Assembly: GCA_002737725.1 (NCBI GenBank)
Contig: NSIP01000007.1
Span: forward strand, 62,001 to 126,000
Length of the DNA: 64,000 nucleotides
Source: Rhodospirillaceae bacterium
Lineage (GTDB): Bacteria > Pseudomonadota > Alphaproteobacteria > Rhodospirillales > Rhodospirillaceae
Direction of reading: 5' to 3'
Shown: piece by piece, positions 57,286 through 64,000 of the stretch
How positions within the stretch are numbered: the first letter of the stretch is position 1
Layout of the letters: every line of letters begins with the position of its first letter
The notes under the pieces: model-generated
What the model was told of the DNA's origin: nothing
Database searches by the model: none
What the model saw: the letters and a program-made list of their open reading frames with translations, nothing else
Made by a program: the position numbers and the translations under genes

Positions 57286-57993
57286 CTATTTCATCTCGGC
57301 TGATGGAAGCGTTGGGTCCACCGCGTGCATGATCTTTCTGAACATCGCTTTGTCAGTCACGCTGCTGGCAACAAGTTTGCCTAACTCTTCGCGGTTGATG
57401 TCGGAGTGAGCGGTGTGGTCGGCGGTCAACGAAGTCTTGCCCGTGGCCGGGCCATTCTTCAAGCCGCCGGGGCGGATGATGGTGTAATCAAGGCCCGAGT
57501 TCACCAAGTAGTCCTCGCCTTTGCACTTTTCGATCATGACGGGCTGTAACATCTTCTTCAGCGCTTCGGGCATCATGGCGTTGGAATCGCCCACGCCAAT
57601 CGCGGTCACAATCACCATACGTTTCACGCCCGCAGCCTTTGCTGCATCGGTAATGTTTTTAATCCCCACGAAATCGATACTGGGTTGGCCGCGCAGAGTG
57701 CCAAGCGCACTGACCACCACCGTAAACTTGGCCGTCGCGAATGCCTTTTGCACATCAGCGGGCTGCAGCACATCACCCGTGATCATGGTCACACCCAAGG
57801 CTTTCAAATCAGTGACTTCCGCTGATGGGCGTACCACAACGGTGACTTTGTCTTTCTTTGCCACCAAGGCTTTGACGGTTTCCAGGCCCGTTGCGCGATT
57901 GCCGCCAAACACCAGCACGGTCTCGGCGGCGAAGGCGGTGAAGCTGAAAACCGACATTGCAACGGCGATCATCAGGGCAACGGGCTTTTTCAT
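57286..57993 (-). CDS. NmrA-like NAD(P)-binding protein with a signal peptide
   Basis: The 235-residue protein opens with a clean Sec signal (MKKPVALMIAVAMSVFSFTAF, cut after AFA). It continues directly into a Rossmann fold: TVLVFGGNRATGLETVKALVAK, VVVRPSAEVTDLKALGVTMITGD, MVIVTAIGVGDSN and LDYTIIRPGGLKNGP. This is the atypical SDR/NmrA group that binds NAD(P) to sense or reduce. An exported Rossmann protein is unusual, because the periplasm holds little free NAD(P). The family call is good; the role is unknown. Confidence 0.83.
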   Translation of the reverse strand: MKKPVALMIAVAMSVFSFTAFAAETVLVFGGNRATGLETVKALVAKKDKVTVVVRPSAEVTDLKALGVTMITGDVLQPADVQKAFATAKFTVVVSALGTLRGQPSIDFVGIKNITDAAKAAGVKRMVIVTAIGVGDSNAMMPEALKKMLQPVMIEKCKGEDYLVNSGLDYTIIRPGGLKNGPATGKTSLTADHTAHSDINREELGKLVASSVTDKAMFRKIMHAVDPTLPSAEMK

Positions 57994-58068
57994 GGCGGTG
58001 GTCCTTTACGATATTTGGCAGATGAGGTGACTCTAGGCGATGGCGCGTTGGCCTCAAGTCATCGACAT

Positions 58069-58106
58069 AAAAATGCCCCGGCGGGGCTGGGGGGCGCCGC
58101 CGGGGC
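58069..58106 (-). terminator. Rho-independent terminator of the PepSY gene
   Basis: On the minus strand GCCCCGGCGG pairs with CCGCCGGGGC, followed by ATTTTTA. It lies about 90 nt past the stop of the two-PepSY gene. Confidence 0.75.
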
Positions 58107-58193
58107 TGGGGTCGGTCGAGAGCGAGGGCGCGAACTAAACTGGGGGTCTGTTCGTGAGACTCGACCAATTGGTGTTGGCGTGAGTTGCGCGCT

Positions 58194-58937
58194 TTAGTTT
58201 CTTTCTGTGCGGCCGGTGTGTTTGTCGACGTCGCGCTGCACAACAAGTGAGTTATTGGCGGCAACGATATCGACCGTGTAGGTGTCTTTGTCTTTTTCCT
58301 TCACCGCGCCGACTTTCAAGCTCGGGTTGCCGTTCATGATCAGGCGCGCTTCAGCTAATTTCTTTACTTGATCAGCGCCGAGATTGAGGTCGCGTCCTGG
58401 GCCAGCGCCAAACAGCGCCATGGCTTCGCCGCCAGAACCTCCGCGACCACCGGCTCCGCGACCCATACGACCGGGGCCACGGTCTTCGCGACGTTGACTG
58501 GCTTTTTCGTTACGCTCTTCAAGCTTGTCGCAGCGCCGTGCTGCTTCTACGGACAGTCCGGTTTTGGTCGAGATCTCGCGCGTGTTCACCAGCGCGCCGT
58601 CTTTGGTGACGATCTCGACGCCCACCACGCCATCGCCCTTGGCCTGCACTTTGCCGACTTTGATGTTGGGGTTGTCCGCCTGCGCTAAGTGCCCCGCGAC
58701 GATGTCGCGCACTTGGTCAGTGGTTAGCTTCTTGTCCATGTTGGCCAACCGCGCTTCGAATTTCTCGCAGCGCTCTTTCATGCGCTCGGCCATGCGTTCC
58801 ATGCCGCGCCCCCCTCGCATGTCTTCGCCGCCCATGCCGCCCGGAGCTTCGGCGAAGGCAAAGCTTGGGGCCAGCACACCCAAGCCAAGAAAGACAGCAA
58901 GCGACGAACTGCGTATCAAGCGATAGTGAAGGGTCAT
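58194..58937 (-). CDS. Secreted protein with two PepSY-like repeats
   Basis: The 247-residue protein has a signal peptide (LAVFLGLGVLAPSFAFA), a Gly/Met-rich stretch (GGMGGEDMRGGRGMERM), a first repeat (about 68-125: LTTDQVRDIVAGHLAQ, IKVGKVQAKG, DGALVNTREISTKTG), a Gly/Arg-rich linker, and a second repeat (about 185-243: LGADQVKKLAEARLIM, LKVGAVKEKD, NNSLVVQRDVDKHTG). The two halves align well, so the domain was duplicated within the gene. PepSY-like modules bind metals or inhibit proteases in some families. A mini-protein gene lies just upstream and a two-component system is divergent. Confidence 0.72.
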   Translation of the reverse strand: MTLHYRLIRSSSLAVFLGLGVLAPSFAFAEAPGGMGGEDMRGGRGMERMAERMKERCEKFEARLANMDKKLTTDQVRDIVAGHLAQADNPNIKVGKVQAKGDGVVGVEIVTKDGALVNTREISTKTGLSVEAARRCDKLEERNEKASQRREDRGPGRMGRGAGGRGGSGGEAMALFGAGPGRDLNLGADQVKKLAEARLIMNGNPSLKVGAVKEKDKDTYTVDIVAANNSLVVQRDVDKHTGRTERN

Positions 58938-58990
58938 GGGGGGTGACTCCGGTTGGGGGTGTGAAGGTGTTCGGGTTGGTTCAGGTTAAC

Positions 58991-59074
58991 TTATTTCGGC
59001 AAGATCGAGCTTAAGCCCATCCATGCGGTGCTGATGCCCATCAAGCCGATAATTGCGTTGAAAAAGATGTCCAT
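58991..59074 (-). CDS. 27-residue hydrophobic mini-protein
   Basis: A perfect AAGGAG site (59083-59088) lies 8 nt before an ATG at 59074. The frame encodes MDIFFNAIIGLMGISTAWMG and LSSILPK, then TAA. The product is one short hydrophobic segment with a lone acidic N-terminal residue and a Lys tail, as in small membrane proteins that tune kinases or transporters. The PepSY gene begins 54 nt downstream, so they share a message. The stop and start context support translation, but no homologue is known to me. Confidence 0.55.
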   Translation of the reverse strand: MDIFFNAIIGLMGISTAWMGLSSILPK

Positions 59075-59142
59075 GTTCGTTTCTCCTTATGTGGGGCCGC
59101 TCGGGGTTCCGCTCGGCTTGTGGAGACGTTTATGAGCCCATC

Positions 59143-59223
59143 TTGTAACAGCGCGATGTCACATCGCGTATGAAAAGCATATTAAAGTGTAACGGCTTGT
59201 AACCCTGGCAGCTGGGGTTACAA
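59143..59223 (+). promoter_or_regulatory. TGTAAC-repeat operator region of the two-component locus
   Basis: TGTAAC occurs at 59144-59149, 59188-59193 and 59198-59203. The last two are spaced exactly 10 bp apart, the direct-repeat spacing that OmpR-family regulators bind. The third lies in a larger palindrome: TTGTAACCC (59197-59205) and GGGTTACAA (59215-59223). The block sits between the divergent mini-protein/PepSY genes and the response-regulator gene, so autoregulation and control of both sides is the likely reading. Confidence 0.6.
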
Positions 59224-59276
59224 CTGGTTGCCGGAAATCGTGGAAGTTCCTGATTTTCACAGATAAATTGACCTTC

Positions 59277-60020
59277 ATGACCACCGCCACCGAAAGCCCC
59301 AAACCGCACATTCTCATTGTCGACGACGACACCGAGATTCGCGACCTTCTCAGCCGGTTCCTGGCCAAGCATGATTTTCGTGTGACCACCGCCAAGGATG
59401 GTCGCGACATGCATCAGGCGCTGAAGGATTGGAAAATTGATCTCATTGTGCTCGACCTGATGATGCCGGGTGATAATGGCCTGACGCTATGCAGCCAAGT
59501 GCGCGCCGAGTCGGACATCCCGATTATTATGCTCACCGCTATGGGCGAGGATGTGGACCGCATTGTCGGGCTTGAGGTCGGCGCAGACGATTACATCCCC
59601 AAGCCGTTCAATCCGCGCGAACTGACGGCGCGCATTAAGGCGGTGCTCCGGCGCACCACTGCGGCATCGCTGGCACCCAGTATGCCGATCACAGAAGACA
59701 GTGGCGAGATCGTCCGGTTCGAGGATTTCGAGTTGGAGACCGCTACGCGTACGCTGCGCAAAGATGGCGAGGCGATTTTTCTGACAGCAGGCGAGTACGA
59801 ATTGCTGGTGGCATTTGTCGAGCACCCCCGCCGCGTACTGAACCGCGATCAGTTACTCGACATGGCGCGCGGCCGTGCTGCCATTCCCTTCGACCGCGCC
59901 ATTGATGTGCAAGTGGGTCGCCTGCGCAAGAAGATCGAGCCCGCGGCCAAAATCCCCAACCTGATTAAAACCGTGCGTGGCGATGGCTACATGTTTACGC
60001 CCGAGGTCATCCGTGGCTGA
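59277..60020 (+). CDS. OmpR-family response regulator
   Basis: From the ATG at 59277 the 247-residue product has a receiver domain (HILIVDDDTEIRDLLSRFL; phosphoacceptor Asp60 in IVLDLMMPG; GADDYIPKPFNPRELTARI with the conserved Lys) and a winged-helix output domain (LTAGEYELLVAFVEHP, then FDRAIDVQVGRLRKKIEP). A TTG three codons earlier is less likely. The histidine-kinase gene overlaps its end by 8 nt. Confidence 0.95.
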   Translation: MTTATESPKPHILIVDDDTEIRDLLSRFLAKHDFRVTTAKDGRDMHQALKDWKIDLIVLDLMMPGDNGLTLCSQVRAESDIPIIMLTAMGEDVDRIVGLEVGADDYIPKPFNPRELTARIKAVLRRTTAASLAPSMPITEDSGEIVRFEDFELETATRTLRKDGEAIFLTAGEYELLVAFVEHPRRVLNRDQLLDMARGRAAIPFDRAIDVQVGRLRKKIEPAAKIPNLIKTVRGDGYMFTPEVIRG

Positions 60021-61575
60021 AACAATAATCAATACTGAGGCGCCCGATCAAGCCGCCGTATGGCGCGATCCGCTGCGCTGGGTGCAGCGGCTGCGCATCG
60101 ACAACTTAGCGACGTTTATCATCGCAGTGGTGATGCTCGTTGTCATTGCGCTTAATACGGCCTCGCTGGTGTTCTACTTTGTCTTCCGTGAGGAAGCTGC
60201 GGTGGCGGCCTCGGTGAGCCAAGCGGCCGATCAGGTGCTTGCGGTGCGCCGCTTGGTCGAGCGCGTCGATGCCCCAGAGCGGGCGCTGATTATCCGGCGC
60301 ATGAATTCGCCCGCCATGGCCATGGCCGTCACGCGCCGGCCCATCGTGCAGCAATCGGATGATCAGTTCCCAAGTCGCGTTGCCCTGCGCCGGCTCAAGC
60401 GCGAGTTCCCGCCCGGCACCGAGATACATGTCGACAGCCGCATTGATCGCGGCATCGACCCAACGGCAGCCTTTCCGTCTGATGAACAAATCCGCGAGCA
60501 CATGCGCGGTGAAGACGACGTGGCCCGCGACGATGCTGCACAACCACCCGAAGGCCTGTTGAGCCGCGAGGAACGCCGCGAGCAACGCATGGAACGCTTT
60601 ATGAATAGCCCAGCCCTAGCTCTTCCGGGCGGTGAGGCGATTATCCGCGTTTCGGTGCGGGTGGGTGATATGAGCTGGTTCAACGCGCGCATTTCGCTGG
60701 CGGTGGATGAAAGCCCATCGCGCGCTCAGCCCATTATCTTTCTCAGTATCTTGTCACTTATCATTGCGGTGGTTGCGTTGTGGGGCGTCAATCGTGCCAC
60801 AAAACCATTACGATTATTTGCCAGTGCGGCTGAGCGGCTGGGCGTGGACGTCAACGCCGACCCGTTAGACGAGAAAGGCCCCGGCGAAGTGCGCCGTGCC
60901 GCACGCGCCTTCAACACCATGCAAATGCGCCTGAAGCGTTTTATTCAAGACCGCACCCAAATACTCGCGGCCATTAGTCATGATCTGCGCACGCCCATCA
61001 CGCGCATGAAGCTTCGCGCCGAGTTTGTCGACGACGACGACCAGCGCGGCAAAATGCTGAATGACCTCGACGAAATGGAGGCGATGATCGCCGCCACTTT
61101 GGCGTTTGCGCGCGACGATGCCGCCAATAAACCGACGACGATTGTTGACGTGGCCGGGTTGCTGGCCACCATCGCCGAGGATGACCGCGCCGCCGGACAC
61201 GATGTGACCTATACCGGCCCAGACTCGGCTGATCTCCTCGCCCGCCCGCTGGCGCTGAAACGCTCGATCGGCAACCTGGTCGACAACGCCATCAAGTACG
61301 GCAAGCGCGCGCGCATCTCATTCACCCTCGGTATCGACACCATCGAGATCATCGTCGACGACGATGGCCCCGGCATCGCTGCCGCCGACAAAGAGCGTGT
61401 GTTCGCGCCCTTCGTGCGGCTGGAAACATCGCGCTCGCGCGAGACGGGCGGGACAGGGTTGGGTCTGACCATCACCCGCAACGCCATTCGCAGCATGGGC
61501 GGCGATATTGAACTCATCAACCGAGTTGAAGGTGGCTTGCGTGCCCGCGTCACGCTGCCCGCGACGACGGCGTAA
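60013..61575 (+). CDS. Sensor histidine kinase (EnvZ-like architecture)
   Basis: I use the GTG at 60013, which overlaps the regulator stop by 8 nt, giving 520 residues. The plan is: membrane helix 1 (about 32-58, FIIAVVMLVVIALNTASLVFY), a periplasmic sensor of about 180 residues rich in Arg and acidic residues, helix 2 (IIFLSILSLIIAVVALWGV), HAMP, the phospho-His in AAISHDLRTPITRMKL, and the ATPase lobe with NLVDNAIKYG, DDGPGI and GGTGLGLTI. The signal is unknown; the exported PepSY partner on the other side could be linked. Confidence 0.94.
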   Translation: MAETIINTEAPDQAAVWRDPLRWVQRLRIDNLATFIIAVVMLVVIALNTASLVFYFVFREEAAVAASVSQAADQVLAVRRLVERVDAPERALIIRRMNSPAMAMAVTRRPIVQQSDDQFPSRVALRRLKREFPPGTEIHVDSRIDRGIDPTAAFPSDEQIREHMRGEDDVARDDAAQPPEGLLSREERREQRMERFMNSPALALPGGEAIIRVSVRVGDMSWFNARISLAVDESPSRAQPIIFLSILSLIIAVVALWGVNRATKPLRLFASAAERLGVDVNADPLDEKGPGEVRRAARAFNTMQMRLKRFIQDRTQILAAISHDLRTPITRMKLRAEFVDDDDQRGKMLNDLDEMEAMIAATLAFARDDAANKPTTIVDVAGLLATIAEDDRAAGHDVTYTGPDSADLLARPLALKRSIGNLVDNAIKYGKRARISFTLGIDTIEIIVDDDGPGIAAADKERVFAPFVRLETSRSRETGGTGLGLTITRNAIRSMGGDIELINRVEGGLRARVTLPATTA

Positions 61576-61596
61576 GCCTCACGCGTCTTTTTATCT

Positions 61597-61646
61597 CGCG
61601 CATGACCTGATCGGAAAACCGGTTCCCACTTTTCCAGCTCACGCGC
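61597..61646. repeat. Alphaproteobacterial hairpin repeat between HK and pyrE
   Basis: The stretch CGCGCATGACCTGATCGGAA, then AACCGGTTCCCACTTTTCC and CTCACGCG, forms an imperfect stem (GGAAAA with TTTTCC; GCGC ends). It resembles the GGAAAAxxGGxxCCxxTTTTCC repeat abundant in many alphaproteobacteria. The pyrE stop lies inside the right end, so it may also act as the bidirectional terminator of this convergent pair. Confidence 0.6.
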
Positions 61647-62346
61647 CCTTGCCTCCGTGCTTCACGCTCCAGCCTACGGGGTCAGCCAGAAAGTCTTTCA
61701 CGCCGGCAATGGCGGCGGGTGAAAATGATTTGCGTTCCTCGGCCACCGCCAGCACATCGCGCCAGGTGCACAAGTAGTGCAGTGTCAGCCCCTCGGCGGC
61801 CAGTGTTTCCAAGGCCCCCGGAAACGCGCCGTAGAAGAACACCACAAACACATGCTCACAAATTGCACCCGCATCGCGCAGCGCTTTGGCGAACACCAAC
61901 TTCGAGCCGCCGTCGCTGGCTAAATCTTCCACCAGCACAATACGTTGGCCTTCTTTGAAGTCGCCCTCAATTTGCGCGTTGCGGCCAAAGCCCTTGGGCT
62001 TTTTGCGCACATACTGCATGGGCACCGACAGGGCGTCGGATATCCAGGCGGCGTAGGGAATGCCCGCCGTCTCGCCGCCCGCAACACTGTCGATGTTGGC
62101 GCGGCCCACGTTCTCCTCCAACTCCACGCGCGCGAGGTCCATGGCCGTGCGGCGCTCAGGTAAGAACGAAATCAACTTGCGGCAGTCGATGTACACCGGG
62201 CTGGCCCACCCTGCCGTCAGTTTGTAGGGATCCTCGGGGCGGAAGTTGACGGCTTTGATGGTCAGCAAAATCTCAGCCACCGTGCGCCCGGTAGCGAGTT
62301 GACGGGGGCTGCGAGAAGGGTCGATGGTTGCGGGCGGGGGGGTCAT
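61639..62346 (-). CDS. pyrE: Orotate phosphoribosyltransferase
   Basis: The 235-residue product from the ATG at 62346 has FRPEDPYKLTAGWASPVYID near the N terminus, the PRPP-binding loop VLVEDLASDGGSK, and RKKPKGFGRNAQIEG, the flexible lid. It adds ribose-phosphate to orotate in pyrimidine synthesis. It converges on the histidine-kinase gene. Confidence 0.95.
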   Translation of the reverse strand: MTPPPATIDPSRSPRQLATGRTVAEILLTIKAVNFRPEDPYKLTAGWASPVYIDCRKLISFLPERRTAMDLARVELEENVGRANIDSVAGGETAGIPYAAWISDALSVPMQYVRKKPKGFGRNAQIEGDFKEGQRIVLVEDLASDGGSKLVFAKALRDAGAICEHVFVVFFYGAFPGALETLAAEGLTLHYLCTWRDVLAVAEERKSFSPAAIAGVKDFLADPVGWSVKHGGKGA

Positions 62347-62459
62347 AGTGTAGCAAACCTTTATGGACGAACAAAACCGAAACAATTAGTGAGGTTTAAA
62401 CCAACGGTCGAAAACGTGAAGCGGAGAATGTGTGCTCGGCCCTGCAAATAACACGCCTG

Positions 62460-62675
62460 TTAATTCAAAAAGAAAAGGTGAGTTTGGTGGAAAACGCCCG
62501 TAAGTCCTTGATTTTCCCAAAGACCATTTTTTGATATCAGGCAATTATCAGGTAGAGTTTTGATAACATTCGCTTTTTGGGTATTTCCATAGGCCACCCG
62601 CTCGCCGAAGCTGCGCGTAATGCGAGAGGAGACGTAGACCGAGAGCCGTGGGTAAAAACTAAAATTGAGAGTCAT
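62460..62675 (-). CDS. Possible 71-residue hypothetical protein or gene remnant
   Basis: AAGGAGG at 62682-62688 stands 6 nt before an ATG at 62675, as good a ribosome-binding site as any in the window. The frame opens with MTLNFSFYPRLSVYVSSRIT and then loses recognisable character, ending at 62460. I do not recognise it. It may be the surviving front of a lost gene. Alternatively the segment GARRFGMTLNFSF, read through the ATG, resembles the aromatic C-terminal end of a TonB-dependent receptor, so it could be a receptor remnant. Confidence 0.3.
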   Translation of the reverse strand: MTLNFSFYPRLSVYVSSRITRSFGERVAYGNTQKANVIKTLPDNCLISKNGLWENQGLTGVFHQTHLFFLN

Positions 62676-62824
62676 GCCAAACCTCCTTGCGCCAAATTTT
62701 ACGCGTTTCTGTCTGCGCTGCCGATACGGCGACATTATGTGCACACGCAAATGCCTGCCAACGTATCAGCGGGTACAATGACTGAAAGCTAAGAGTGGTA
62801 GTGGCTTTGCGCTAGCAGAAAATT

Positions 62825-62839
62825 ATACCGGAGCGGTAT
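62825..62839. promoter_or_regulatory. Third copy of the ATACCG..CGGTAT palindrome
   Basis: ATACCGGAGCGGTAT has the same half-sites as the pair at 57203-57232 with one changed central base pair. It lies 150 nt upstream of the small minus-strand frame at 62460-62675, a promoter-like position. Confidence 0.5.
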
Positions 62840-63060
62840 GGCGCGCGTCTTACGACCGCTCGGCCTTTTCTGATTTAAAGTGCGGGATGGGTTTAAGTTT
62901 GTTGGTCTTTGGTTTTGTCGTCATGTGCGGCTCGGCATATTGAACCATTCGTGTATGTAACTCTGGATACTTCTGTCTGTGCGCCAGTTTTTCTAAACTC
63001 CCTTTGGTCGCTAAGAAAAACTAGGCGTCAAGCACGAGTATGACGCGAGCATGAAAACCC

Positions 63061-63966
63061 TCACCCCATCCCCTTCCTCTTTTTATCAATGTGATCTTTG
63101 AACTGGTCGTAGAAGAATCTTTTCTTGTCTTTGTCGGCCAGGGTCGGCGCAGTCAGGAACTCGGGCGAATTCTTTTCCATCCAGGCGCGTAAGTGCTTGG
63201 GCAAGTCGGCAATGCCGTTGGCAAGTTTTTTTCCACGGCTGGGCATCACTACGCCGCCCGCCCATTGGCCCATCTCCATCCATGGCAGCCATTGGCGCAC
63301 ACCCGTATGCGAGGTGGTGACGGGCGCTGACATGAGGCTTGCATTGTCCAGGTCGGCGCGCTTGGCATGAAAGTGATAAATGCCCGCGCCTTCGTAAACA
63401 TCGCTGGCGGCATAGGTGGGGTAATCTTTCACCGACAACTTTGAGGGCGACGAATAAAACAAGTCGATGAAGAACGTCACGTCACCGGCATGCTCCATAT
63501 ACGTCTTATGGTGTTGCCCTCGCGAGCCCACAGCATCGATATGCCCGCCCGCTGATGCGTTTTGGATATGGAACACATCCACCATGCGCTCGGTAAACGG
63601 GTTGCGCCAGGTTTTCAAAGGCTCACCGGTCTCGGCATCGGAGAAAATCACGCACTCGCGTTCCAGGAACTCGTAGCCTTTGTCGTCTTTGATGCAACGT
63701 GTGCACTTCACACCCTGGCCCATCATCAGTTTGCGCGCGGGCTGGCCGGGGATGTGGCTGTAGACAAACCCTTGCGTCCACGACACCGAGATCGCGCCGG
63801 AAATATCGCTGCGCGCTTTCAGATAAGCAGTCAGGTTATCCCACGGGTCGTCGAGGTTCAGGTGTTTGGTGGGGTTGGCTTCTGCGGGTGCGGCGATGCC
63901 GGTGGCCAGCCCTGCGAGCGACAAGGTGCTCAGGGCGTGACGGCGCGAGGGTGTGGTGATGGTCAT
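63061..63966 (-). CDS. Exported DUF1838 protein, paralogue 2
   Basis: The 301-residue protein has a signal with an RR pair (TITTPSRRHALSTLSLAGLA). A DUF1838 domain follows with DPWDNLTAYLKARSDISGAI, GFVYSHIPGQPARKLMMGQG, ECVIFSDAETGEPLKTWRNP and the shared WLPWMEMG. It differs from paralogue 1 in having two adjacent cysteines (KCTRCIKDDKG). It is the last gene before the right edge; no receptor gene is next to it, unlike paralogue 1. Confidence 0.86.
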   Translation of the reverse strand: MTITTPSRRHALSTLSLAGLATGIAAPAEANPTKHLNLDDPWDNLTAYLKARSDISGAISVSWTQGFVYSHIPGQPARKLMMGQGVKCTRCIKDDKGYEFLERECVIFSDAETGEPLKTWRNPFTERMVDVFHIQNASAGGHIDAVGSRGQHHKTYMEHAGDVTFFIDLFYSSPSKLSVKDYPTYAASDVYEGAGIYHFHAKRADLDNASLMSAPVTTSHTGVRQWLPWMEMGQWAGGVVMPSRGKKLANGIADLPKHLRAWMEKNSPEFLTAPTLADKDKKRFFYDQFKDHIDKKRKGMG

Positions 63967-64000
63967 GGCGGTTCCTCCCTAGGTGGTGTGCCAAGCGCTT

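Larger units (their letters stand above)
62347..63060. other. 714-nt intergenic region between pyrE and DUF1838 paralogue 2
   Basis: The region is richer in A/T than its neighbours. It contains one small frame with an excellent ribosome-binding site (see 62460-62675) and one operator-like palindrome (62825-62839). I see no other gene, RNA or repeat here. Confidence 0.5.

Noticed and set aside
1-64000. CRISPR arrays, insertion sequences, integrases or prophage genes
   Set aside because: No regularly spaced direct repeats, transposase motifs or phage structural genes were seen; the only repeats are the palindromic families listed.

Overview
The window is a stretch of chromosome from an alphaproteobacterium of intermediate GC content. 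The lineage call rests on a circularly permuted (two-piece) tmRNA gene next to an alphaproteobacterial-type sspB, an HdaA-type DnaA paralogue beside DUF2066 and ppk/ppx genes, a thyA-folA and hflK-hflC-degP order, a short ribbon-helix-helix protein joined to fumC, and a hairpin repeat of a kind common in this class. I cannot name the genus. A perfect match to the ParB-binding parS consensus near 57.2 kb suggests that this part of the chromosome lies near the replication origin.

Left half (0-43 kb) is dense housekeeping DNA. In order: the end of an AsmA-like gene; an alpha/beta hydrolase-fumC-RHH operon; a broken drug/metabolite transporter; class I fumarase, sspB and ssrA; a membrane protein; thyA and folA; the Mrp Fe-S ATPase; hflK, hflC and a Do-like protease; holC, ndk and purN; an AIR synthase-like gene; DUF2066 and hdaA; sixA; a wrecked ppk followed by an intact ppx; a nitrilase; metY; RNase D; aspS; a short GGDEF protein; a ROK kinase; a persulfide-dioxygenase-like hydrolase; an HDAC-like deacetylase; the xseB-ispA-dxs-tlyA run (isoprenoid supply, DNA repair, RNA methylation); sppA, aroC and fabI; a YihY protein; a small lipoprotein; pdxH; a CDF cation exporter; and a two-domain Usp.

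Right half (43-64 kb) is accessory. It holds SRAP/YedK, a TPR protein, PhzF, a CpeT-like secreted protein, a Tat-exported amidase, two DUF1838 paralogues (one in line with a TonB-dependent receptor), a decayed M14 carboxypeptidase gene, a lone TRAP-type binding protein, an old-yellow-enzyme-family flavoprotein and an exported NmrA-like protein. It also holds a two-component system divergent from a two-PepSY-repeat protein and a 27-residue mini-protein, then pyrE. At least four copies of a palindromic intergenic repeat lie across 27-57 kb. A non-coding island (56.8-57.3 kb) packs one repeat copy, an inverted repeat, the parS site, two tandem operator-like palindromes and a hairpin.

Two genome-wide habits stand out. 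Six of thirteen convergent gene pairs share their stop codons in an exact 4-nt overlap. Several genes have been lost by internal deletion or stop codons (DMT transporter, ppk, M14 peptidase, an SDR), which suggests continuing gene loss, though assembly error is not excluded for the deletions.
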